DNA from: Ascochyta rabiei
Taxonomy: Eukaryota > Ascomycota > Dothideomycetes > Pleosporales > Didymellaceae
Reading direction: 5' to 3'
DNA: 64,000 bases
Assembly: GCF_004011695.2 (NCBI RefSeq)
Contig: NC_082415.1
Location: 1,550,001 to 1,614,000 of the forward strand
Part shown: positions 36,501-48,500 of the stretch, piece by piece
Layout of the letters: every line of letters starts with the position of its first letter
Numbering within the stretch: the stretch's first letter is position 1
Program-made: the position numbers and the translations under genes
The notes under the pieces: model-generated
The model's database searches: none
Seen by the model: the letters and a program-made list of their open reading frames with translations, nothing else
What the model was told of the DNA's origin: nothing

Positions 36501-39500
36501 TACAGCAGTTATAAGTGTAAGGTTCTACTATTTAGATTATGTAATAGACTAGCTGCGTACTAATAATATATAAATAACATTCTTATGAAATACCTTAACA
36601 ACTTCTATATTGCGTACCTAAATAATATCCTTATCTACTCTAAAGACCTAGCTGCACATAAGCGCCACGTTAAACTAGTATTAGAACGTCTCTAATTAGC
36701 TAGACTACAAGTAGACATTAAGAAAAGTAAGTTCTATGTTACTTGTACTAAATACCTAGGATATATCCTAACTAACAAGGGAATTAAAGTAGACTCTAAG
36801 AAAGTACAAGCCCTAAGAAATTAGACCCCTCCTACCACTATTACTGGTGTAAAGTTGTTCTTAGGCTTTACTAGGTTCTATTAACAATTTGTACCTATAT
36901 TCGTACGTGTGGCTAAGCCCCTTATCACCTTATAAAGCCTAGCAAACCTATTTAAATATACTGCTTAATGCTAATCTAGTTTTAAAAGCTTAAAAGAGGC
37001 ACTATTATCTATACCTACTCTTTGCTACTTTAACCCTAAGTATAATACAAAGATTAAAACTAATACATCTAATAAAGTTGTTATAGGAGTTATGTCCTAA
37101 CAACACCTAAATAATAAATAGTACCTAGTTGCTTTCTATAGCTAAGTACTCTCTAGTGCTAAGCTTAACTAGGAGATACACAATAAGGAACTATTTACTA
37201 TTTTACAAGCATTCTACAAGTAGAGATCTAACCTACCTCTGCTACAAAACAGATCTGTGTCTACTTTAACTATTAATCCTTAGAATATTTTATAACCACT
37301 AAAGTTCTAAACGCTTAACACGCACAATAGGCAGAAGCTCTTACTCTATTTAACTTCTGTATTGAATATACCCTAGAAAAGAATAACAAGCATGCTAACA
37401 TCCTTAGTTAACAAGAGTAAGATCTAGTAAACCTTAAATATGCCTAGAAAGATAACTAATCTTTAGTACTGTTAGGTCTACAGCAGTTACTCTAACAGAT
37501 TAATTCTAATTTAGCTAAGAAATACCTAGCTTAAACTAACCTGGCTGTATCTGCTATCTAATTAATATAACCTGTTATAGACCTAGATTTGCTTAAATTA
37601 ATCTAAGCCCTTATTAAAAATAATTAGAAGTCCTTTAAGCAAGAACGCTTGTCTCTAGTATTGTTATATTAGATTTATAACAGACTCTTACTCTATTAGG
37701 ATTAACTATGTGTACCAGCTAACTCTACCTTATACACCTGCCTAATTAGAGAGGCCTATAACTAGCTATTAACTGCTTATCCTAGTGCTAAGAAGACTTA
37801 TTAGCTACTGTTACAACAGTACTACTAGAAGGGGATAAGTGCTACTTGTAAACGATATATCTAGAATTGCATCCCTTGTTATTAAGGTTACCTAAAACAG
37901 ACCTAACTCTACAGATACTTACATCCCTTGCTAATACTTAATAAGCTAATGTAATATCTGTGTATTAACTTTAAAGACTTCCCTAAGGACAAATCAGGCT
38001 ACAACTAGATTATAGTTATTATTAATTGCTTAACTAAATAAGCTATTACAATCCTGTGCTATAAACTAATTACAGTACGTAGGATAGTAAACTTGTTTAT
38101 ATATTAGGTATATTAATTTAGACACACCCCTAAAACTATTATAAGCGACTAAGGACTACAGTTTGTGTTAACCTTCTAGTTAGAATTCTGCTAGATTATA
38201 GGCGTAAAGGTTAAACTATCTACAGCCTATTATAAGGAAACTAACAGCTAAATAGAAATTATAAATAAGTATATAGACTAGTAACTGTACCTGTTTGTCT
38301 TGTACTACTAAGATAACTAGTCTAAACTCCTCCTAATTATTAATTATGCCTAACTTACTCTACTACATTCCTTAATTAGGATATTGCCTTACTAAGCTAT
38401 CTATAGTAGTAAGCCTAAACAGAGTTAGGATTAGAACAGGGCTAATTTAGGTATAAACCTAGTTAAGAAACTTAATTATAAAGATACCTTAGCATTAGCT
38501 ACCTATATGTATAACGCCTAGAAGGCAGCTAAAGAAAACATAGAGAATGTTTAAGACTGTATACACTCTGTAGTTAATAGCTACTATTACCCTATAAACT
38601 AGACTATTGATAACAAGGTGTATCTTTCTACCCAGAACTTAAAAATAGAGCGACTAAGCCAGAAGCTATCTAACAAGTAGGAGGGTCCCTTTAAAGTCCT
38701 AGAGCAGGTAGGTTACTTATATTGTTTAAAACCTCTACTAGGCTTAAAAATATATAATATGTTTGCACTAAACGTCTTGTGTAAGGATCCTAATAACCCC
38801 TTCCCTAGACAAGAAGCCCTAAAACCTGCAGGTATGCCTATCTAAGGCGTAGAAGAATAGGAAGTTTAAGAAAATTTGGCTAGTAAGATTATCTGCTAAA
38901 AGCTTAAGTACTGCGTAGGCTAGGTTAGCTATAACCTAGACCTAACCTAGTATCCTACAGAGAACTTTACAGGAGCTCTATATAAGCTAAGGTTATACTA
39001 TAATAAATACTCTAATTAACCTAGGCCTCTAAAGGCACTAACTAAGTAGATTAAAGCGTAGGAAGAAGGCTAGGAGGTTTAGTAAGTATAAAGACATCTA
39101 GATTTAAAAAAGGACAATAGAAATCTATTAAAGCTAAAACGCCTCTAACCGCGTTGTACATTAGAAAAACAAGAAAAAGAATAAAAGAAAGAACCCTCCT
39201 TACTAGATAAATAAGGAAACCTTCTTATAGTCCCTTAATATTACTTATAACAGAGTTACTATTAGCTAGGATGTCTAGCTTATTAGTACTACCCTTCTTC
39301 TTAGGAGGTAGAGCAGGTGCCAGCGTTGCTAACACCTTTCTAACTCTAGTGCCTTAACAGACCATCTCTTGTCGCAGCTTAACTACCTCCCTAGTTAACA
39401 CCCCCACAATCTACACTAACTCCGCTGTCCTCCTCCTCTCTAACACCCCTCTCTTAGTTAGGCTGACATAGTACTAGTGTAGCATTACATTAGCAGCAGA

Positions 39501-40321
39501 GACTTCTTTAAGCTAGGCAGTTACTACCTACACTATACTTACTAGATTCTTTACTAACTCTATAATAACACGCTAGGCATCCTGCCTTTACTCTGCTGCC
39601 TCCTCTACTAACTCTGTATCTTCCTCTTCCTCCCTTACCTTCTACCTCTATACAGTAAGGTTGCCTAAAAAAGTTACATATTCTAGACTAGCGTAAACTA
39701 GAACCTAGAAGCTATTAGTATTAGGTAAGAACAGGAAAAGATTATACTTACTAGGCAACACTTCTTGTTTTTAAGTGTGCAATAAGCACACTTAGACAAC
39801 AAAGCCTTAAGGAAGCTGTAATTAACCTTCCTCCCCCTTATAAAGGCGTAAACTAAACAAATATAGATAACCCTGTAGGCCTCTGCAAGAGCTCTAGGTA
39901 GGACTAGTATTAGCATAGTAACTAAGTGACAAACCTATAATTATTAGTAAGAATTCAAGGCAGTGTAGCAGGTGTGCTTATAGTAAGAAATAGGGTCTAT
40001 TAAAGTAAGAAAAGGTGTAGGAATTATCTGTTCATATACACACGCAACGCGCCTAGACAACAATAATAGTAATAAACAGATAGCGTACTAAATAACAAAG
40101 GAAATAGCTTATTTTTACCTTAAAATTAGGCAACAATGTTATAGGTAAGAAAGAGTTGTCTTTACCTTAGACAAAAACAATATTACAAAATTAAAACAAT
40201 ATAACAGTAAGCTACTAATACCCTAAAACAACACTTAATAGGTACAATCCTGCTAGAGGACAATAATATAGATTTTTATGTATATTAGGGCAATCTGCCT
40301 ATATAAGAAGGGGGGGGGTAG

Positions 40322-40405
40322 TATAACACACTAGCCACCTAAAGCCTTGTCTAATTCCTCTCTAACCTATTACTAACTTAGTGCTGTTACATCTGTGTCC
40401 ACCCC
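40322..40405 (+). repeat. Right terminal repeat of the gypsy element
   Basis: Starts TATAACACACTAG directly after the G9 tract. It has the same 84-bp length as the left copy, with transition differences typical of RIP. Its end abuts the copia LTR at 40406. Confidence 0.7.
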
Positions 40406-40567
40406 TGTCAGATAATATGCTTAATATGCAAAGATAATGATAAAGGTGATTAATTAATAATAATCTGTCTTAATGGCTAATTTTATGTGTGTGTGCCGCT
40501 AGCCCCTAAGTTAACCAAGGTTAACCCTAAACCCCTAACTTGGTTCAGCAAGGTTAGTTATCTAACA
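40406..40567 (-). repeat. Copia LTR, 162 bp
   Basis: TGTCAGATAATATG at one end and GTTATCTAACA at the other, giving the TGT...ACA inverted ends of an LTR. It adjoins the polypurine tract on its right side, so on the minus strand it is the 3' LTR. Confidence 0.7.
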
Positions 40568-43500
40568 CACCCCCTTAGCTTTAAGGCCTTATTAAAGCTA
40601 GAGACAATTAGCTCTTATTGTACCTCTAGGTCAGCAAGCTTTTAGTTAAGTAATTCTATCTAGGTGTTAGCTGGCTTTCTTCGTTTAGTATGTTTCTCTA
40701 GTCCTAGCTGCCTTAGAAAGGTTAACTACTTGCTTGCAGGCAGAGCCTTTGTAAGTCTGTTAGCTAACATCTTAGTAGATAGGACATAGGTTACTGTTAT
40801 AGTGCCTTTGTTTACCTCTTGTTACAGCTAGTAGTTATAAATGTCTACTTGTTATAGTTTAGTTTAGAGTTTTAAGACTTCCTTATTAATTAATTAGATA
40901 GTCTAGGTATTATTATATTAAATAGTAATTGTTAATTATAAGAGGTATATACTAAGTTCTAACAATAGTTGTAAGATAAAGATAGCTTCCTTAGCTACCT
41001 GTGCTAGGGCAAGTAGCTCTACTTTAGTTGTTAATGTAGTAACTGTGTCTTATTTATTAGCTCTCTAGGTAATAAGTCCTCTATATAATTTAATAGTATA
41101 TCCTTAGAAGCTCTTCCTATTAAGAGTATTATTAGCAAATAATGCATTACTAGTAACTACTAGGTGCTTATTACCTCTAAAGGTAAGGGATAGGTCTTGT
41201 GTTCCTTGTAGGTATAATAGTACTTAATCTGCTGCGTTATAGTGCTGCTGTCTAGGGTGAGTTAGAAACTGTGCTAGCCTAGATATAGCAAAGGCAATAT
41301 TAGGCCTAGTAGTAACTACAGCAAAGAGGAGAGATCTAATCTTTTTCTAGTATTTGTTAATTTCTAATGCTACAGCTTCCCCTCTATTTAGTAGAGGCTT
41401 AATACTTAATATTAGTGTGTTATGTTGTATGTCTATCCTATCTGCTAGAGAGCTAATTTTGTTAATATATAACGCCTGTAAGAGGAGGATCCTTAGGTTG
41501 TCTTAATCTTAGGTTATCTCTACTCCTAGGAACTATTACAGATTGTTTCCTCCTGTAATAGAGTATTTGTTATTAATATAGCTAAGGGCCTTATCTGCCT
41601 TATGTTTTCTAGTTAGGTAATAAGCTTTAATAATATTGTCCACATAGAAGAAGATAGTAACTCTATTCTTAAGTAAGCAGTACAGTTTATAGGGAATAAC
41701 TGCAAATATATAGCTTGTTAGAGTAGATATAAATTCCTTCTACTAGAGGAGTAGAGAGATTCTTAGTCTATATAGTGCCTTGTGTAGCTATAGGACTATG
41801 CCTAGTTTCTAATACCTGCATAGCATCTTTATATAGACCTCTCTGTTAATTAATATATAAATAAAGGCATTTATAATATAAAACTACTTAAGTTCTAGGT
41901 TATATGCTGCCAAAATTGCTATAAGCATTTTAAAGGACCTGCTAGCTAGTGTTACTGCGTAGGTATCTTTAGAAGTAATATTTTGTTGCTAGTTACCTTA
42001 GACTACTAGTTGCGCCTTATATTTAAGTAGGTAGTAGTTCTTATTAAGCTTATACGTGTATACCCACATATAGTTAAGTATCTAGTGTCCTACTACCTTA
42101 GTCTTTGTTAGGAGTACTTTAGACTATAACTTTATGTTCTAATAGCTGCTAAGGTGTTCTTGCTTAGCTTCTTTAAACGATATGTAAAGCGGGTAGTCCT
42201 CTAGGTTTAATTGTGCTGTTAGCTCTAGTAGGAGTTAGCTTTAATAAGGCTTAAGCTCTTTTATTAATATTTATTTTAACCTAGCCTTATTAATATTGTT
42301 GCTCTAGTATGTGCCTATGTATCTGCCTTATACGCTAGCTATAAATGCAGCTTTCTATAGGATAGTTTATAAAGTTCCTTAAGATTGCGCTAGTGTTAAT
42401 TCTAACTAATTGGCAGTTAACTAGTGCTACCTGCTAACTCCTAATTAGCTGTTACCTTTTACTAACTAGGATAGCAACAACATATTTATTAATAACGCGA
42501 CTAGTAGTAGGGTTAGAGGAGAAGTTAGATATATATGTCTAGCTTTCTGTCTATTATTATATCCTAGTTATTCTTCTATAGTATTTTAATATGTAATAGT
42601 GTTGTCCTTATAGAATAACTAGATTTTAGCCTTATTTTAGGGTAGAGGCAGAAGCTCTACGCTTCTTGTCTATATTGCTATCTCTTTAAGAGTGCTGTGC
42701 ATAAGGTTGTCTATTAGTTTCTAAGTCTAGCTACTAAAGACAGTATCCTTATTAAAGATTACATCTCTTATACTAATAACTTTTACTAAGGTTAGAATCT
42801 ATATCTAATATATGTTTAAGGATTAGTATCCTACTAGGTATCCTACCTATGCTCTTAGGTCTAGTTGCTAGAGTTATAACTTTCCTTAAAGGGTGTTACT
42901 TATAAGAGTAAAGGCTTTATATCTATATACTTTTAGATATACCTAGTTTAGTTTCCTACTTTATATATTTAAGCTAGCTAGTTAACCTATATAGGTAAAG
43001 AACACATTATAGAGTGTTCTCTAGTTATTTAATAACCTTAGTGTTTAGTTGTGTAGGTATACTGCTGCCCTTATAATCTCTAGCTATATTTCCTATAGTA
43101 GGTTTGCGTCTAATCTTATAGTGCGTGCCTTATCTTTTATTACACCCCCTAAGTGTTTAGCACCTCTGTTCTGTGCTTAGGTGTCTAGTAGAGAAGGCTT
43201 AAGCCTAATTATTTATACAGCGCACTATCTTAATACTTCTAGTTGTATTATAGTAATTTTACTATTACACTTAATTACCTTAACCTAGATCTTGTATTAT
43301 TTTAACCGGAATTGTGTAAGAGTGTCTAGGAAGTAGATAATTATCTTTTCTAGTTAATTATCTTCAAAATAGAAGTCCTAGTAGAAGCTAGATTACCTGT
43401 TAACAGCAAGCAATTTGCTCTTTTTCTTAGTAAAGCTTCCGTCTTTATATAAGTAGAAGTTAATTACTATGTATTCTCCTAGTCCTTTATTACTTGTTTG

Positions 43501-45165
43501 TGGTATTTAACTAATTTACCTCTAAGTCTTAGCTTGTCTGTAAGCATAACATTAGACTGTAGTAATACCTCTAACTCTTACCCCCTAAGATTGTTTGATA
43601 CGGTGTTTAATAGTAGCAGCTCTAGAATGCCCTATTTGCTTATGCTATAGCAGAGCAGTAGCAGTCTTAGGTGTTTAGCTTTGTGTTAATTATATTACAA
43701 ATGCTGTCTATAGCTGTTCCTTAAGTACCTATTATCTATATTATTTATCTAAGGATATAATAGCTATATTATATACTTATCTAAGCTAAGTTAGATCTCC
43801 TTTTATGTCCCACTAGATGCCCTATTAACGTAGTTGTTAGAAAGAGACAAGGTTGCAAAGTATGTCTAAGCACTATGCTACGTTGTGTAGTTTAAGAGTA
43901 GTTAGTTAGCTTATGTTTAATAGATAGAGATAGACAGTGCTATATCCCTGTATCTATACTTAGGAGTTTCCTGCCTATAGGTAGTTGTTTAATATAGGTA
44001 GAGTAAGGTCTTGTATCTAGTCCTTGTTATTTATAATATAGATTATTAATCCTAAGTTAGGGATAAAGGAGTTGCTAAGAGGGTATCTTAGTAGCTCTAT
44101 ATTGTATAATTCTTTAACTAGATTTATATTAATTATTAATATCTTCTGTCCCTGTAGTTAACCTAGAGGTGCCTCTAGTGTTTAGGATGTCTTAATAGCT
44201 AGTGTCTTAGTGTAAGCCTGTTTTGCAGATCTAACCTAATCTTAAAGGTTAGCATTTTATTCTATCCTAAATTGTACTATCTTAGCAATTCTATTATATA
44301 GGGTAAACTATTCTAGTACTTTATCTTTATAGATGTAGTAGCAATCTTCTAGTCTATAGCGTTGTCCACAAGTAGGGCATTTTACTTCTCTAGCTACTGC
44401 TGCATCCCCTCTTAGAGACTGCTTAGATATAGTTATTTAACTAATAATCTGTTTTTAATAAGGTCTTCCCTAACTCCCCTGTGTAGTAAGAGTAGATAAT
44501 ACGTCTTTAACAACATAAGAGGCGTCCCTGTTAGTGTCTAGGGTAGATTTACTACTAGCAGCAAGAGTTAAGTTATTTCCTGCAGTAAAGGCGCCCCTTT
44601 ACTGTCTCCTCTTAGGGTAGTACTTGCTTATATGCTCTTAGAAGTGTTTTATTATTTCTTTACAAGTTATATTTTATTCTTGTCTACTATAGTCCTAGAA
44701 TGTTGTTACCTAAGTTAGTGCTATTTTTATTACTAAATCTAAGAATTCTTAGATAGTGTATTGTATATTGTATATTTCAGCAACACTTTTAGTCTTAGCG
44801 TTAGTTACAGCATAATTTTACTTAAGGAGCTAGGTATCCCAGCTCCTAGGTTGTCTTATTAGTTTAAGGGCTGCTAGGTATTAGTGGCGTGCGCAATTAT
44901 TCTTCTTTAGTATTAATACTAACTATATGTTTAAGGCTAATAAGCTATATTTAAATTAATTTACCTAGTTAGCAGCAGTTCTTTATAAGGTAAGGTAATA
45001 CTAAGCTTTAGATAAACATTACTACCTTGTCTAGGTTAGTTTGTTCCTTGCAGTAGTCTCTATCCGCTATCTTGTAGGATTTAAGGCGGCTCTTCTAATA
45101 GTTATTATCTTCCTTCTATACCTTCAGGCTGTTAGCTAATAGTTTAGATAGGATTTTAGGAAGCT
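40406..45165 (-). mobile_element. Copia-type LTR retrotransposon, truncated (RIP-mutated)
   Basis: Minus orientation. The 3' LTR is at 40406-40567, preceded on the minus strand by the polypurine tract AAGGGGGTG. The minus strand then reads, from about 42350 back to 40600, a copia reverse transcriptase/RNase H region, and further upstream (about 43000-44600) decayed integrase and gag zones, all with dense stops. No second copy of the LTR was found near 45100-45400, so the 5' end is missing or unrecognisable. Domain order (integrase before reverse transcriptase) was judged by eye. Confidence 0.6.
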
Positions 45166-45540
45166 AAGGGTTTCCTTGTTTATTATTGCTGAGGGCTAGC
45201 CTCCTCTTATAGCCTCCTCTTATAGTTAGTCTGCGCAACAACAACAAAGCAAAATTTCGACATAGGGCCCTGCACACCAAAAAAACATCAGAATCTATCT
45301 TAACCCCGCGAGGATATACTATCCTAAACTTCCTAGAGCCTCTAGGCGTCTGGTTGCTGCACGCTGCCTGGTTATCCAACCTAATCTATTGCAAAAAAAT
45401 TCGGATTTGAAGAGCACAGACCTCCCCTACAACAACAATCTTATCTTATCTTATCTTCTAAGATCTTACTAAAAAGAATATAACAACTAACAAAACATCC
45501 TATCCCTACTAGATAGCAACAAGCCTTTCCTTAGCTTTCT
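45166..45540. other. Junction between copia remnant and LINE
   Basis: Short stretch of slightly higher GC with a (CTTAT)n run at about 45440-45460. It may hold the copia leader and the LINE 5' untranslated region. No gene is supported. Confidence 0.35.
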
Positions 45541-45549
45541 GCTTTTAAC

Positions 45550-48500
45550 CCCTTCTTTCTACTCCTAGAGGTCTACTAGTTAGGCCAGTAAGAATAGAAC
45601 AAAGGCAAGAATAGTAAAGCTAAGACTGCCTTTTCCTTGTTTTTTAGCTCTAAAAAGCGGATAGAGACTAGGTACCTCTTTCTGTGCAAAAACAAGCTCT
45701 CTTCTAGTTATTTCTTAGTCATTTCATTTTAAAAAGAGAAGGAAACCCCTACCTAGGACCAGGACCTAGGACTATAGAACTGGAACCACCACCTAATAGA
45801 GATCACTCTCTAAACAGAGGGACAATAGAAATAAGCCCCTCTAGCTCCCTAACCCCTCTAGGAGAGATGTACCAGCCTATACTAATCCCTAGACCTCTGT
45901 CTATACCCTTATCGTTAACACTACACCTACAATCTACTCTAGGAATACACTAACCTAGTATATTTAACAGAACTACAACATTACCTCTACCCTCTACTCC
46001 CTCTAAACAACCAGCTAGTAGACCTGCTACTCCAACAGCACCTAGGCTTCCCCCTTTCTAATTTAATATAGCTACTAGGCCTATAAACTAAGCTTCTATT
46101 ACTAAGATAGTAAAAGAAGCTCTATCTATTGCCAGGACAATAGTTATCTAGTCTTCTTCCCTAGCTACCTTAAACAAGGAACAATTAAACCTCCTAGACC
46201 TTCTAGAAATCTTCTAAGACTACACAGAAAACAACAGGATAAACAAATAAGGCCTCTCTATTCTAGCGTCCTAAGTATCTAACCTTAAAACTGTATCTAA
46301 ATTAATTAAAACAAGTGCGAAACTCCTCTAAAAACCTACCCTAGCTACTAAGACTTCTACTGTTTAACTTTCTACCTAGCCTACTTTATACGCATCTGCA
46401 GCTTTAGCTAACCTCCCTAAGAACACAGACTAGCAAGCAGTTATAAAGAAGAAGCAACCTAATATTATTAAGAACTTTCTAAGTGTATACTAACTAGTTC
46501 TTACACTAGAGCAAGAACTACCCTCTTTTGCCCCCCTAGAGATACGTAATGCTTTTAACAAGGCCTTTACAGATAAAGGAGTAAGCCTCCCTATAATTAC
46601 TTCTGCTAGCCTAAGTAGAAGAAACAACATTGTTCTTACTACAACGCCCTCCTTTACAGCAAAATACCTGCTTAAAAACTAAGTAATCTAGTAATTAGTC
46701 ACTACCTATAAGGAAGCCCTCCTAATAGAACTATAGCACAAAGTAATCCTACCTAACATCCCTACGTCTCTAGAAATAAACTAGGACCTAGAGGTGCTTA
46801 AGTCAGAAATAACTACCTTTAACAAAGGCCTAATAATAGTAGGAAACCTATTCTGGCTAATAAGCTACAAAAGGAAATAAAAGCAATAACTAGGATCTGT
46901 CTATGTAGCGTTTGTAATAGAAAAAGAAGTACAACAAGCTATACAGAATAGACTATACCTATTAGAAGCTAGCATAAGAGTAGAGAAGTTTGTTACTACA
47001 CCTCCTACTACACAATGCTAAAATGTTAGTAATTTAGACATATAGAGAACAGGTGCCTTAATAGCACTATATATAAGATATACGCAGACAAACACCCTAT
47101 AACACTACACAAGTGTAATACATATAGCACTACTAGCAAAGCCTGCGTATATACTATACCTAAGTGTATAAACTATAAAGAAGTATACATAGCAGATAGT
47201 ATTTAATATGCAGCCTATAAGGCTATAATAAACGCATAAACACATCTAGAATACTAGACAACCTAAGGATTCTATAAGTAAATCTAAACAAGAGTGTATA
47301 AGCTACAGAGAGCGCCTTATAACTTACAGTAGAACTTACTATAGACCTTGTCTTAGTGCAAGAACCATAGCTTACTCCTACTTAACAACAACCTTTAGAC
47401 TACTTAGACACATACTCTGTAAACCACCCCTCCTTTATATAAATCCTACCTCTACTACAGGACTATAGCATAAGGCCACGCGTTCTAGCCTACGTTCTAC
47501 GTTTAACACCAGTACAAATTACCCTAACAGCAGATTTAAACCCTAACCTAGACTTTCTAGCTATTACAGTCTAGCAGTCTAGGTTATATTTTACAATCTA
47601 CAATATATACAACTAAACAAACGCATAAGAAACAACAACAGTAGAAAGAAAGCTTCTAAATAGCTAAACTCTGCCTAACTTAATCCTACTAGGGGACTTT
47701 AACACCTACTACCCTTAGTGGGACCCTACTATAACTACTATTGAACAGGAGTAGAAAGCACCCGTTAGTAGGCAGAGAGAGAGAGACGAAAGAGAAGATA
47801 GTTGTAGAGAGATAGATTAAGAGGTAGGTAGATAGTAAGATAAGGTAAGGTAAGGTCTATTAGATGGATGGATGCCCCTCTTATACCTGACATCTGAGGG
47901 ATTACCGAGGTTATCCCCCCTATTCACCAGTATTACCGAGGTAGTTACTCTGTGCACCGGCACACTATAACACTAAAAGCTTGTAGCTTTGTTGCCTAGA
48001 TAGAAGAGTAAAACCTAGAGCTACTAAATAACCCTAGTACAGGCACCTTCTACAGGCCAAACATAAGCAGGGAAAGTGTTCTAGACCTTACCTTTACTAC
48101 ACACAGGCTTACAAACTAGATAGAAGACTAGCAAACCCTAGCAGGTATAGGCTTAGACCACCTAGGCATCCTGTTTACAATGACTACGCCTAGAACACAG
48201 CTCCTAAACAACCCTACTCCCTAATTTAACACTAAGAAGGCAGACTAGGACCTATTTTAGAAGGAGCTAGCAGAGGAATTAGGAAAAAGCCCTGCCCTAA
48301 ATACTACAAGCCCTAGACACTCTACTAGCACCTCTCTACTCCTCATCTAAGGAGAGGACAGAGAGCTAGAAAAGCAGCTTAAAGTAATAGGGAAGGAGCT
48401 TACTACAGCAATAACAAACGCAGCTAAAAGTGTAATCCTACAAAGCTCTACTAGTGTAAGAAGCAAGCCTTAGTAGAACCTAGACCTAAAATTACTAAGG

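Larger units (their letters stand above)
33469..40405 (+). mobile_element. Gypsy-type LTR retrotransposon with short terminal repeats (RIP-mutated)
   Basis: About 6.9 kb between two direct ~84-bp repeats (33469-33552 and 40322-40405), with a G9 polypurine tract just before the right one. Reading left to right, a gag zinc knuckle lies at about 35055-35105 (CYNCSKAGYFAKDY, in which the His and last Cys have become Tyr by C-to-T or G-to-A change). A reverse transcriptase lies at about 36330-36900 (YLNNILIYS, in place of the usual YLDDILIYS, and FLGFTRFY), with RNase H at about 36960-37400, integrase at about 37800-38500, and a chromodomain-like end near 38900-39050. Every module is riddled with TAG/TAA. 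Left and right repeats differ by G-to-A and C-to-T changes (TGTAACGC versus TATAACAC). Confidence 0.8.

Noticed and set aside
45164..45379. 71-codon minus-strand frame at the copia/LINE junction
   Set aside because: Slightly GC-richer than its surroundings, possibly copia leader, but no motif and no second LTR next to it.
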